From an uncultured Clostridia bacterium (GTDB lineage Bacteria > Bacillota > Clostridia > Oscillospirales > Acutalibacteraceae), in assembly GCA_946182865.1 (NCBI GenBank), contig CAMHAV010000004.1, positions 1 through 60,127 of the forward strand: a DNA stretch of 60,127 bases, in the 5' to 3' direction. Shown in pieces: positions 31,717 through 41,946 of this stretch. The position numbers and the translations under genes are program-made. A model generated the notes under the pieces. The model was not told the DNA's origin. It saw only the letters and a list, made by a program, of their open reading frames with translations, and did no database searches. The first letter of the stretch is position 1. The number at the start of each line of letters is the position of its first letter.

Positions 31717-32922
31717 TTACTTGCCAAATGTCTCATCGTAGCCATATGCATTCAGCGACGGAAGCTTTGCGCTCAATGCCAGATCGGTTCGCTCCGCCTT
31801 TACTCCATTGATTTCGATATAAGCGACATTTACAGAATCAATCGACTCCTCAAAGGTAGCCAGATAGGTTGTCTTGGCCATGGGAGACCCGTCTTTTTCC
31901 CAATATGAACCCGCCGCAACCGTAACCGAGGCGGGATGGGCTGCGGTAATTTCCGTTCCGTCTTTCATATACACCTTCACAGCGGGCAATTCCCTGGCAT
32001 GATCGGCAGTGGTGGAAGCATAGAGAGAAAACTGGCAGAACCAGGGCGAGACATAAGCCACATCCATATCCTGCTCGACATTGTTGAGCGTTATTTTGCT
32101 TTTGGTGTAAAAACGCCTTGCAAAATCACCTTTCTGTCCGTCGTACGCAAAGCTGACAGTTTCAGGCTGATGCTGACGGACATTGCAAATCACATCCGCG
32201 AAGCCGGTTTTAGGATTGATCTTTTCACGCGAAACCGAAACTCCGTAAAAGTCAATGTAAACCTCCTGCTCCTTTTTAAGCGCTTGCGGCAAACGGAATC
32301 CAGCTCTCACGGTGAAGCGGCTGCCGTCCCGTGCCAATGTCTGAAGGCTGTCGAGCTCCAGCTTGGTTTCATCCGGCAGAATCCTCACATTCACATAAGG
32401 ATCGGGCACCTTTCCGCTACTCTTGCCAATCAGCGAAGCAGGGCAACCGATTTCAACCGTAAGGAAAAGCATATCCTCATCACACATGCCATCCAATACA
32501 GTAAAACGAATGTTTTTCACAGCGGCTGTCTTGTCAATGTCAAAGCGTGCCTCTTTCAGTGTCTCTTGATGAAGCGCCTTGTCTTCTTTATCTTGTGTGA
32601 AGGCCTGCGATGAAATCAGCGACGAATCCGAAACAACCGTCTTTTGCGGCCGCTTTGGCTTGATTACCTTGCCGATGCCCATGCCGAAAGCCACTCCCAA
32701 AACGCCCGCTGCACACAGCACCGCTGCTGCAATCAACACACGCTTTCCCCCGGTGATACCCAATGTTCCGGAAGCAGCGTCTCCGTCAGACACCTGTGAC
32801 ACGTTATCCTCATCCGAAAGCGTAAGTCCCGATTTTCTTAAATCTGTCCGTGCCAGCGGCGACATATCGTCCACCAAAATTTCATACGTTTTTTCCGAAT
32901 CCTGCCAACTTTCTTTTTTCAT
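31717..32922 (-). CDS. DUF4179-like membrane protein, orphan anti-sigma paralog
   Basis: A 401-residue protein with a cytoplasmic N-terminus, one transmembrane helix (about residues 61-86) and a large extracytoplasmic domain. The C-terminal half matches the anti-sigma-like protein encoded at 33989-35125: both have an A-x-V/I-x-PWF-x-QF segment, then a KVxMKDGT strand and a C-terminal VAYIEING/IDHVEVNG motif. Unlike that gene it has no sigma factor next to it and follows a nucleoside phosphorylase gene by 51 bp. It may regulate a sigma factor elsewhere or be a surface sensor. Confidence 0.65.
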   Translation of the reverse strand: MKKESWQDSEKTYEILVDDMSPLARTDLRKSGLTLSDEDNVSQVSDGDAASGTLGITGGKRVLIAAAVLCAAGVLGVAFGMGIGKVIKPKRPQKTVVSDSSLISSQAFTQDKEDKALHQETLKEARFDIDKTAAVKNIRFTVLDGMCDEDMLFLTVEIGCPASLIGKSSGKVPDPYVNVRILPDETKLELDSLQTLARDGSRFTVRAGFRLPQALKKEQEVYIDFYGVSVSREKINPKTGFADVICNVRQHQPETVSFAYDGQKGDFARRFYTKSKITLNNVEQDMDVAYVSPWFCQFSLYASTTADHARELPAVKVYMKDGTEITAAHPASVTVAAGSYWEKDGSPMAKTTYLATFEESIDSVNVAYIEINGVKAERTDLALSAKLPSLNAYGYDETFGK

Positions 32923-32973
32923 TCCTTGGTTTTCCTTTCCAAATAAAAAATGTGTGAGATTTACTGTGTGCCA

Positions 32974-33753
32974 TCAGTTGTCAGCCTTGCCGTCGGATGC
33001 ATTCCGGATGACACATCGGAGCGCAGCAAGTGCAACCTGAATGGCCCTGTCAACATCGTGGGACTCTTCTTTGTCCCCGAATTTATCACGGCGCATCTGG
33101 TTCCAGATGACATGCAGCACCGTAGCCGCTCGAACGCCACGCGCTGCCGCTGTCGCGTAAATCGCCGCCGCTTCCATTTCAGAGGCAAGGCATCCCGCCG
33201 CAATCCACGCGTTCCACTTGCGAAGCAGTTCCTCGCCGTTAGGCATGCTGGTGGGAGAATGCTGTCCGTAAAACGAGTCCTTACTTTGCACCACACCGGT
33301 GTGATACCGGTAGCCCAATTCCTCCGCACTTTGTGCCAGCGCACGCACCAATCCAAAATCGGCAACGGCGGGATATTCGATGGGCAAATATTCCCGGCTG
33401 GTTCCCTCCATGCGGATGGCGCCGGTCGCGATGACCACATCTCCCGCACGCACTTCGTCATTCATGCCGCCGCAGGTGCCTACGCGGATGAATGTATCCA
33501 CCCCCAGCCTGACCAGTTCCTCCACAGCAATAGAGGCGGAAGGGCCGCCGATCCCGGTGGACGTCACCAGCACCGTCTCGCCCTCCATCTTGCCCGCCCA
33601 TGTGCAGAACTCGCGGTTGCTGGCCAGCAGGTGCGCTCCGTCAAGATAAGCTGCGATCTTCGGAACACGTCCCGGGTCACCCGGCAGAATCGCATATCTG
33701 GCACGGATGTTCGTTGGCAGTCCGATGTGGAACATTCTCTCTTCATTCATCAT
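32974..33753 (-). CDS. udp: Uridine phosphorylase-like nucleoside phosphorylase
   Basis: A 259-residue NP-I family phosphorylase that splits nucleosides with phosphate to base and ribose-1-phosphate. The LPGDPGRV phosphate-site motif and RVGTCGGM are present, and SEMEAAAIYATAAARGVRAATV holds the ribose-binding Glu-Met-Glu. The sequence is closer to uridine phosphorylase than to DeoD-type purine enzymes, but substrate choice cannot be settled by eye. CGGAG precedes the ATG. Probably co-transcribed with the orphan DUF4179-like gene. Confidence 0.88.
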   Translation of the reverse strand: MMNEERMFHIGLPTNIRARYAILPGDPGRVPKIAAYLDGAHLLASNREFCTWAGKMEGETVLVTSTGIGGPSASIAVEELVRLGVDTFIRVGTCGGMNDEVRAGDVVIATGAIRMEGTSREYLPIEYPAVADFGLVRALAQSAEELGYRYHTGVVQSKDSFYGQHSPTSMPNGEELLRKWNAWIAAGCLASEMEAAAIYATAAARGVRAATVLHVIWNQMRRDKFGDKEESHDVDRAIQVALAALRCVIRNASDGKADN

Positions 33754-33806
33754 AATCAGCTCCGTGTTTCAGTGAGGTTAATTTATCCTATTCCCCTTTG
33801 TATTTC

Positions 33807-33812
33807 ATTATA
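33807..33812 (-). promoter_or_regulatory. Probable -10 element of udp
   Basis: TATAAT on the minus strand, 53 bp upstream of the start codon. The -35 position holds only a weak TTTATT at 17-bp spacing. Confidence 0.4.
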
Positions 33813-33851
33813 CCACCATTCAATCTAAAAATAAAGGGAAACAGCACAAAA

Positions 33852-33894
33852 AAACACGCCGACACTGATAAAATGATACCGTATCGACGTGTTT
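33852..33894 (-). terminator. Terminator of the sigma/anti-sigma operon
   Basis: Minus strand: AAACACGTCGATAC pairs with GTGTCGGCGTGTTT (two mismatches), followed by a T-run. It separates the anti-sigma gene from udp. Confidence 0.75.
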
Positions 33895-33988
33895 TTGTCA
33901 ACTACTGTTCCGTTTTTTTTGATGTTTTTATGATTCTCTGTTATGAATACTTTGGATTTGTCTTGATTTGCTCTTAATAATAATGAAA

Positions 33989-35125
33989 TTACGCCACCGG
34001 CGGTTTGGTCAGGACTAACGCCTGGGTCAGGGTGACGTCCTGCAATGACAGCGAAGTACCGTTGACCTCCACATGGTCAATCTCGGAGACTTCCACATAC
34101 TCCTTGAAAGCGCAGCGGAAGTCGTAATAGCCGTGATATCCTTCGCTCTTGGCGCCGCCCGCGGAAGCGCCATTGTCCACGCCGATTCCCTCATGCGTTG
34201 TGCCGTCCTTCATTACCACTTTAAAGGAGGGGGCTTTGTCCTTGGCAAATCCCGCTTTGAGCAGGCTGATATCGTCCGATTCCACGCCGACGGTGAACTG
34301 CGCGAACCACGGGGCAATATAGCCCTCCGACACCTGTGCGTTCTGCCCCAGGTGTTTCACGCCGTTCTCCGCCGAAAACGCCTTGGCAAAGCTGTTCTTG
34401 GTCACGGCAAACTGAATGCCGCCGAGGATGCCGGCTTCGTCTGATATGACCGCGGCGGAATCCTTGCCGTCCGCCGAAGTGACATACAGCCCTCTCGCGG
34501 AAAGACCGAGCTGCTGACCGTCAGTCACATCGCCCATGTCAAAGACCGCCAGTTGGGTGCAGACGTTCCCCTCCCGCTCAAGCACCTCATGGTAAACCGC
34601 GGAATATCCTTGGGTATCGGTGGGGTCACCGGTCATATGCAGCTCCATCGCACTGCCGAACGTCGCGTCATCGGAGACCTTTATCTGCGACGGGTCAATC
34701 TCGGTGCGCAGCAGAACGAAGAATTTGTTGCCGTCGCACATTGCCTCAGTGGCGGTAATGGTCACGCCGCTGCCGCTCATCTGCTTATTGATGGCAAAGG
34801 TCGCCTTTTCGACAGCCGCTTTCTGCACTTCGGTGTAGGACGTGCGGTAATCCGCCAGTCCCTTGTACATCCGCGATGCGCCGACGCCCACCGCGCCGAC
34901 CGTGGCCGCGACCACACACGCCGCTGCCACCACCGAGACCTTGCTGAGCTTCAGGCCGGCACGCGGCGCAGCACGATAGGACTGCCTCTCGATGTCCGCC
35001 ATGACACTTTCATAAATTCTACGCCTTGACAGCTCGTCCAGCGGTTGTCTCACGGTATAGCCGCTGAAAGCCCTTGACGCGTCACTTGACAAATTATCAA
35101 ACACGTCCGAGCAATATCGTTTCAT
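33989..35125 (-). CDS. DUF4179-type anti-sigma factor
   Basis: A 378-residue membrane protein. The N-terminal 60 residues are cytoplasmic and could bind a sigma factor, one transmembrane helix spans about residues 62-85, and the rest is extracytoplasmic with Ser/Gly-rich turns. The layout and the C-terminal EGYIAPWFAQFTVGV segment match DUF4179-type anti-sigma factors, which hold an ECF-like sigma factor until an envelope signal arrives. It lies 19 bp after its sigma gene, with GGGAGG before the ATG. The signal is unknown. Confidence 0.8.
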   Translation of the reverse strand: MKRYCSDVFDNLSSDASRAFSGYTVRQPLDELSRRRIYESVMADIERQSYRAAPRAGLKLSKVSVVAAACVVAATVGAVGVGASRMYKGLADYRTSYTEVQKAAVEKATFAINKQMSGSGVTITATEAMCDGNKFFVLLRTEIDPSQIKVSDDATFGSAMELHMTGDPTDTQGYSAVYHEVLEREGNVCTQLAVFDMGDVTDGQQLGLSARGLYVTSADGKDSAAVISDEAGILGGIQFAVTKNSFAKAFSAENGVKHLGQNAQVSEGYIAPWFAQFTVGVESDDISLLKAGFAKDKAPSFKVVMKDGTTHEGIGVDNGASAGGAKSEGYHGYYDFRCAFKEYVEVSEIDHVEVNGTSLSLQDVTLTQALVLTKPPVA

Positions 35126-35144
35126 ATCGGATTCCTCCCTTTGT

Positions 35145-35717
35145 TCAATCAGAATAATTCGGATCCTCCCGCAGAATCTCCCGCAGCTTGACCAGCGAGC
35201 GTGAGATACGCTTGCGCACGGCAGCGTCAGTCATGCCCATTTCACGGGCGATCTGCTTGGAGGGCTGCGCGTAAAAATAGCGGCGGATGATGATCCGGCT
35301 GTCGGGATTTCCCAGTGAATCCACCGCCCGCAGCAGTTGACGCTCGGTCATGCGGCGCTCCGCGGCGTCCTCGATGTCAAAACCGTCTGGCCAGTCCATC
35401 AGCAGGTCGTCGTCGCTGCGCACCAGCACGCTGTAGCGCGTCGCTCTGCGGAATTCCTCAATCGCCATATTCCGCGCCAGCACGCAAAGCCATGTCTTAA
35501 GGCTGCACTTGCGGCGGTCAAATTGTTTCAGATTAAAATAAAACTCGCTGAAAACCCGACTGACGCACGCCTCGATTTCATCATAGGAGCAGACGCCGCC
35601 CAGTCGGCTGTTGACCGCTCCGAACACCGTAGAAGAATACTGATCAATCAGCACCTTCATGCCTTCAGAGGGGTCTTCCAGAATCAAGGAAATCAGTTCG
35701 TTATCCGACAAGTACAT
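35145..35717 (-). CDS. Sigma-70 family (ECF-like) RNA polymerase sigma factor
   Basis: A 190-residue sigma factor with region 2 (FGAVNSRLGGVCSYDEIEACVSRVFSEFYF, KTWLCVLARNMAIEEFRR) and region 4 (DSRIIIRRYFYAQPSKQIAREMGMTDAAVRKRISRSLVKLR). Regions 1 and 3 are absent, as in ECF-type factors. It is paired with the downstream DUF4179 anti-sigma gene. ATG at 35717 is chosen; GTG codons lie just upstream and no strong ribosome-binding site is visible for any start. Regulon unknown. Confidence 0.88.
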   Translation of the reverse strand: MYLSDNELISLILEDPSEGMKVLIDQYSSTVFGAVNSRLGGVCSYDEIEACVSRVFSEFYFNLKQFDRRKCSLKTWLCVLARNMAIEEFRRATRYSVLVRSDDDLLMDWPDGFDIEDAAERRMTERQLLRAVDSLGNPDSRIIIRRYFYAQPSKQIAREMGMTDAAVRKRISRSLVKLREILREDPNYSD

Positions 35718-35889
35718 CACCACGCTTATTCAGGAGTCGGAAGTTTCGGTCATTTCGTAACGTACATAATCATTCGGGGCGTTGTGGAATGAACACGCCC
35801 TTCCGTTGAAACAGACGATTCATGAAGCTTCATATGTTTTCTCTGTTCGTTATTATATTCGACCGACCTCCCGCTTTTGTGACAAAAAA

Positions 35890-35921
35890 ATCGGCACAAA
35901 TGGAAAACCACTTGTGCCGAT
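35890..35921 (-). terminator. Terminator of ftsZ
   Basis: Minus strand: ATCGGCACAAGTGG/CCATTTGTGCCGAT (one mismatch) with a 4-nt loop, followed by seven T residues. Confidence 0.88.
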
Positions 35922-35951
35922 ATGGAATCTTGCGATAAGTAGGACAAAGAT

Positions 35952-37079
<1,128 letters not shown>

Positions 37080-37162
37080 TAATTGTTCCTCCTAGGTCGG
37101 ATTGAAAAGTGAAAGCACGGCTTTCACTCACTTCCTTCATTTTCTACTTTGTCCTGATAAAT

Positions 37163-37191
37163 AATATACCTCTTTTAAGACGAAATTGCAA
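37163..37191 (-). promoter_or_regulatory. ftsZ promoter
   Basis: Minus strand: TTGCAA (37186-37191), 17-bp spacer, TATATT (37163-37168). Confidence 0.8.
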
Positions 37192-37329
37192 CCTCTTTTT
37201 TTTAATTTTTTTTAAAATGTCAAAAAACGAGGATAAATTTTTCCTCTGAACTTTTCCACATTTATGTGCAGATTTGACAAGTGCCCCTTGTTTATATCTA
37301 TGCACTTTGGCAAATCAATGGGGGAAAGG

Positions 37330-37365
37330 AATCGGGAAAGGGCGTATTTTTGCCTTTTCCCGATT
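37330..37365. terminator. Hairpin between ftsQ and ftsZ
   Basis: AATCGGGAAAGG with CCTTTTCCCGATT around a short T-rich loop. In the minus-strand direction it follows the ftsQ stop codon but is followed by CCTTTCCC rather than a pure T-run, so some read-through into ftsZ is possible. Confidence 0.55.
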
Positions 37366-37384
37366 ATTTTCGACAAAATTAGTA

Positions 37385-39232
37385 TTAGTTGTCAGACGGA
37401 CTGACGGCGGAGGACTTGTCCCCTTTCGGCAAAAAAGCCGCACCTTGTCGCAGCAGTTCTTCGGCGGCCTTCAGAAGCCGCTGACTGCCGGAGATTTCCT
37501 GTTCCGAAGCTTCTTCCTCACCGGAACCCTGCTTCTTTGGGGGAGAATCGTTCTTTTTGACGGGAACATCATCCGCCATTTCATAAGAAGGATTAAAAAA
37601 CGCCTCATTTTTCAGGAAAGTAATCTCGCCTCTGTCATGTTCTGTCACGTCACCGCTGACATTAATAATGTAATTGGCAATTTCCAGACGCCGTTTGACC
37701 ACCGAAAGATCGGTAAAATCACCCACGACGATATTGACGCGACCGTCATATTCCGCCTCATAGCCATGTTCGCCGTAACGCAGCACGCTGAGATCAAGGC
37801 CGACCGCCCTGGCCTGCTCCGTGATCTGGGCAAAGCCGTTCACATGGGCAGCATCTTCGCCCTGCAAATAGCCGTCTGCCGTGTGGGTCCTGATGCTCAG
37901 GCCTTCCAGCACCGGAATATGCCGCGCAGCCGCCACATCCTTGACCGTCTTGTAATCGGGGACATAAGACAGTGTGCTGACCAGATCACTGTCACTCACC
38001 TGCATGAGATTGGTGACGGTTTCCAGCACCTTTCCGCTGCCGCTCACAATCACCCATTGCTGATATCCCGTATCCGCTACCCCTACCACATTGGCATGGG
38101 TGACGTTGACCTCGACGGTGGCGGGGAGCCGGCGTTTGATGGTGCATTTTTCGATATAGGGAAGTTGAGAAACAATGGCCTTTTCGCTGGTCGGCGTGTC
38201 AATGAACAGGATATTGTCTCCTTTCTGAAAGACGCATGCGCCGGCGATTCTGTCAGGCGCATAGGGGCTTTCCCCCTTGACCACAATGTCCTTGACATGA
38301 AAAAACACCGTGATGTAAACCGCCGCCAGAAAGACAATGACCGTCATGACAGCCACGGCATTGAAAAGCATGGAAGTTTTGCGGTTTCGGCGGTGCACTT
38401 TACGGTGCGCCACCTTTGAAGTCACTACGCCTCTTGCCTTGCCGTTCTTCATAATCTGAGCATGCGGTTTCTTGACCGCCGTACCGCGGTTTTTAACCGC
38501 GTAGGCCGCCACTGACTGACCGGACATCTTTTCCCCGGAAGATTTTCCGACGGCCATTTTTCCTACCGTCTTTCCATTGCGGGAACGCTTTTTCTTTGTC
38601 TTTCCCCCGCTTTGCACATGGGTTGTCCGACCGCCATCCGATTTCTCGGGATGTTTCATATCATACAGATTGTAAACCGAACTGTAGAAATCCGAGCCGA
38701 ACAGCGCCTTGCTGTATTCGTCCTGCTCGTAATCCGGCGCGGGAGGATTGACAACAGGCTGGGACTGCGGCTTGGCAGAAGAAGCGGGGGCTGTTTTTTT
38801 CTTTTTCCCGGCCGACGACGGTCTGGCAGACAATGCCTGCCCCTGCGGTTTTCTTTTCTTTCCCGTTGTCTTAACGGTACTTGTCTTGGCGGCGTTCTTC
38901 TTATTCGCTCCGGCATGATTCCGGGTCGTCGGGGAAGCGGATTTTCCTGCTCCGGCGGCGGCTTTGGTTTTCCCGGGGGTATCTGCCGCCGACGAAACGG
39001 CTTGGCCGCGCGGAGCGTATGTTTCGCCGCCGTTCCTGACAGGGGCATTTTCGGAAGCATATTCCTTTAAATTGTCAGGACGCGCCAGACGCAGTTCCCC
39101 GTAATTGCGCTTGGATTTGTTGCTGGTAGCGCCCGCGTATTTTGACATATCCTTTTTTGTCCCACGGGCAGCGATACTGCGGCTGCCGCGATTTGACGAA
39201 CTTCCCTTTTTCTTTTTGCTGCCCAATTCCAT
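37385..39232 (-). CDS. ftsQ: FtsQ/DivIB-like division protein with a very long basic tail
   Basis: A 615-residue bitopic protein. The transmembrane helix is at residues about 288-310, followed by a POTRA domain (KDIVVKGESPYAPDRI onward) and the FtsQ beta domain with VEVNVTHANVVGVAD and LDLSVLRYGEHGYEAEYDGR. FtsQ/DivIB usually has 30-100 cytoplasmic residues; here residues 1-287 are Lys/Arg/Ser/Gly-rich, with repeated GKKRK-like patches, and appear disordered. AAGGAG precedes the ATG at 39232. It follows murG by 76 bp. The tail might bind nucleic acid or acidic divisome partners; this is inference. Confidence 0.85.
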   Translation of the reverse strand: MELGSKKKKGSSSNRGSRSIAARGTKKDMSKYAGATSNKSKRNYGELRLARPDNLKEYASENAPVRNGGETYAPRGQAVSSAADTPGKTKAAAGAGKSASPTTRNHAGANKKNAAKTSTVKTTGKKRKPQGQALSARPSSAGKKKKTAPASSAKPQSQPVVNPPAPDYEQDEYSKALFGSDFYSSVYNLYDMKHPEKSDGGRTTHVQSGGKTKKKRSRNGKTVGKMAVGKSSGEKMSGQSVAAYAVKNRGTAVKKPHAQIMKNGKARGVVTSKVAHRKVHRRNRKTSMLFNAVAVMTVIVFLAAVYITVFFHVKDIVVKGESPYAPDRIAGACVFQKGDNILFIDTPTSEKAIVSQLPYIEKCTIKRRLPATVEVNVTHANVVGVADTGYQQWVIVSGSGKVLETVTNLMQVSDSDLVSTLSYVPDYKTVKDVAAARHIPVLEGLSIRTHTADGYLQGEDAAHVNGFAQITEQARAVGLDLSVLRYGEHGYEAEYDGRVNIVVGDFTDLSVVKRRLEIANYIINVSGDVTEHDRGEITFLKNEAFFNPSYEMADDVPVKKNDSPPKKQGSGEEEASEQEISGSQRLLKAAEELLRQGAAFLPKGDKSSAVSPSDN

Positions 39233-39308
39233 CACAACTCCTTATCGTCATTCCATCCAATCAACGGTTCTATATCACTCTCCGCCAGAGAGCAACAGAA
39301 TAAGTATA

Positions 39309-40439
39309 TTATAATTTACCGTTCTTTTGCAAGACCTTTTTGACAATGCGGTAAATTCTCTCACGTGAATCAAGAATCGCCATCTTTCGTGCGTTGGCCG
39401 ACATTTCCCTGAGTTTCTCGGCATTGCCCGCCAGCGCGTCCGCCTTTTCCGTCAGCAGTTCGGGGGTAATGTCGCTCTCCACAATGATATCCGCCGCACC
39501 GCGATCCACCAGCGCCATGGCGTTGAAATACTGATGATTCTCTGCCACATTGGGCGAGGGAATGAGAATCGCCGCCTTACCCTGCGCCTGAATTTCCGTC
39601 AGCGTCATGGCGCCGGAACGGCAGATGACCAGATCGGCCGCCGCCATCACGCGGGGCATGTCTTTGATAAACTCTCTCACATCGAGGTTGGGACACTGCG
39701 ACAGCTCCACGCCGCGCGCTTTCAGCTCGTCAAGCACAAAGCCGCCGTATCTGCCGTAGCCGTGTATATGCTGGTATCTGCCATCCTTCGCGCTTCTGGC
39801 GAGAAGATCGAGCATGGATTCGTTGATGGTGCGAGCCCCCAGCGAACCGCCGAAGGAAACGATGAGCGGACGGTCATCCACCCCCAGTTCACGGCGGGCC
39901 GTCTCGCGATCGTATTCGAGAATCTCCGCGCGGACGGGGTTACCCGTCACCACCGTTTTGGTGCCTTCGGGAAGCCGCTTTTTCGCGTCCTCCACGGCAA
40001 TCATCACACATTCGCTGTAGTGTGCCAGCATTTTGACCGTCACGCCAGGAAAGGCGTTGGCCTCATGCACCAGCACAGGAACGCCCATCTGCGCTGCTTT
40101 ACGCAGAATCGGGCCGCTGACGTAGCCGCCTGTGCCGATGGCGATGTCGGGCTGAAAATCCCGTATGATTCTGGCGGAACGCCGACCGGACAGAATCAGG
40201 TGTCCGATTGCCTCGGCATTACGCTTGATGTTGGTGAAGTTCAGCTTGCGTTGAAAGCCAGCCACGGGCATCGAGGTAAAATCAAATCCTGCCGCCGGCA
40301 CCAACCGGGCTTCCATGCCCTGCGGGGTCCCGACAAAGAGAATCTCCGCATCGGGGTGGTGCTGCCGGATCGTATCGGCAATGGCAAGAGCAGGATTGAT
40401 ATGTCCTGCCGTGCCGCCGCCTGTCATCAAAACCTTCAT
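39309..40439 (-). CDS. murG: Lipid II synthase MurG
   Basis: A 376-residue GT28 glycosyltransferase that adds GlcNAc from UDP-GlcNAc to lipid I at the inner membrane face. The GGGTAGHINPALA nucleotide-binding loop, LVHEANAFPG, SFGGSLGARTIN and the CRSGAMTLTEIQAQGKAAILIPSP acceptor region are all conserved. Length is typical. GGAGGAAT precedes the ATG. It lies between ftsW and ftsQ in the dcw cluster. Confidence 0.97.
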   Translation of the reverse strand: MKVLMTGGGTAGHINPALAIADTIRQHHPDAEILFVGTPQGMEARLVPAAGFDFTSMPVAGFQRKLNFTNIKRNAEAIGHLILSGRRSARIIRDFQPDIAIGTGGYVSGPILRKAAQMGVPVLVHEANAFPGVTVKMLAHYSECVMIAVEDAKKRLPEGTKTVVTGNPVRAEILEYDRETARRELGVDDRPLIVSFGGSLGARTINESMLDLLARSAKDGRYQHIHGYGRYGGFVLDELKARGVELSQCPNLDVREFIKDMPRVMAAADLVICRSGAMTLTEIQAQGKAAILIPSPNVAENHQYFNAMALVDRGAADIIVESDITPELLTEKADALAGNAEKLREMSANARKMAILDSRERIYRIVKKVLQKNGKL

Positions 40440-40476
40440 ATCGTTATTCCTCCGTTCAACTGCGTGAATGGGTTCG

Positions 40477-41904
40477 TTATATCACCTTGTTGGGTGAACT
40501 GCGGGAAATGGCGAGCAATACGCCGATTTCCGCCAGCAGCATGGTGAGCGATGTGCCGCCTGAACTGAAAAAGGGCAGGCTGATGCCGGTATTCGGCACC
40601 ATATTGGTCACCACGCAAATATTGAGAATCATCTGGAAGCCAATCTGTGAGGTAATGCCAATGCCTACCAGTTTGGAGAAGCGATCGGGATTGGACACGC
40701 TCACGGTGAAGCCGCGCCAGACAAACGCCGCAAAGAGCAGAATGATGGCCATCGCGCCGATCAGCCCCAGTTCTTCACAAACCACAGCAAAGATAAAGTC
40801 GTTCTGCGGCTCGGAGATATACAGGTACTTCTGACGTGAGTTGCCCAGACCCACACCGAAGAGGCCGCCCGAGCTGATGGCGTACAACGACTGGATATTC
40901 TGCCAGCCGTCACCCAGCGGATCCACAAACGGATCCTGCCACACCTGAATGCGCGTGCTGCCGTAGGGAACGATATCCGTAAAAATGACCAGATAGACCG
41001 CGACCGCCGCCAGAACACCCAGTCCGATGAAGTATTCCTTCCGTGTGCCGCCGAGGTACATTTGGGTACCGATGATGAGCATCAGCAGAATGGTGCAGGA
41101 AAGGTGCGGCTCGATGACCACCAGCGCGAGCATGGGACCGAGCATTGCCACAAACGGCACCACCGCTGTCAGAAAATTACGTCCCATCGCGTAACGCCAG
41201 TGGGCAAACCCGCTTCGGTTGGCTTTCAGCTTGGTTTCCACATCGGGATAGCTTGTGACGTTCATCTCCTTATAATGACGGGAAATATAGGTGGCGCAGG
41301 TCAGAATCGCAGCAAATTTGGCGATTTCGGATGGCTGGAACGTGGTAAATCCCAAATTGATCCAGCGACGAACTCCCTGCATACGAGGCAAAAACAACAC
41401 CAGTACCAGCAGAAAATAGGAAACGCCCAGAATAAGATAGCTGACCTTTCCCTTAAGTCTGCGCGGGGGAATCGTCGATATACCGGTCATGGCCAGTACA
41501 CCGATCAAAGCGAAAATGATCTGCCTCTTGATATAATACATACTGTCGCCGTTATTGTAATAGGCATACGCATAACTGGCGGAATATACCATAATCAGAC
41601 CCACCGCCAACAGAAGCATTACGATGATTACCAGCGGTTTATCAAAGGCAAGCTGCTTGTTGCGCAGCACACCGTTCATCTCTCTCCAGAATGCGGACAG
41701 ACTCTTGCCGATGCTTTTGGAGGACGATTTTTTTCCTCCGCTTTTTTGACGCGGCTTCTGTCTGCGCCCCCGCACTGCATCATCCCCGTCCGCGTAAATC
41801 GAGCGCGGACGGTAGTATTCTTCTCGCTGGCGGGCAGAGGAATTCTTGCGTCTCTCCGGCTCTCGCGACGGGTAATGATCCGTACTGATTTTATCCAATT
41901 TCAC
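40477..41904 (-). CDS. ftsW: Lipid II polymerase FtsW (SEDS family)
   Basis: A 475-residue SEDS protein with ten predicted transmembrane helices. It contains VYSASYAYAYY in helix 1, GVRRWINLGFTTFQPSEIAKF, and a C-terminal PNTGISLPFFSSGGTSLTMLL segment, all diagnostic of FtsW/RodA/SpoVE; cluster context favours FtsW. Residues 1-90 are a basic cytoplasmic extension, longer than usual. The GTG at 41904 is only 3 bases from GGAG; a TTG at 41898 has better spacing, so the start may be two codons in. murD is missing between mraY and this gene. Confidence 0.94.
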   Translation of the reverse strand: MKLDKISTDHYPSREPERRKNSSARQREEYYRPRSIYADGDDAVRGRRQKPRQKSGGKKSSSKSIGKSLSAFWREMNGVLRNKQLAFDKPLVIIVMLLLAVGLIMVYSASYAYAYYNNGDSMYYIKRQIIFALIGVLAMTGISTIPPRRLKGKVSYLILGVSYFLLVLVLFLPRMQGVRRWINLGFTTFQPSEIAKFAAILTCATYISRHYKEMNVTSYPDVETKLKANRSGFAHWRYAMGRNFLTAVVPFVAMLGPMLALVVIEPHLSCTILLMLIIGTQMYLGGTRKEYFIGLGVLAAVAVYLVIFTDIVPYGSTRIQVWQDPFVDPLGDGWQNIQSLYAISSGGLFGVGLGNSRQKYLYISEPQNDFIFAVVCEELGLIGAMAIILLFAAFVWRGFTVSVSNPDRFSKLVGIGITSQIGFQMILNICVVTNMVPNTGISLPFFSSGGTSLTMLLAEIGVLLAISRSSPNKVI

Positions 41905-41946
41905 ATACTCCTTCCCTTTCCAACAATTTCATCGAATGGCTCCGTT

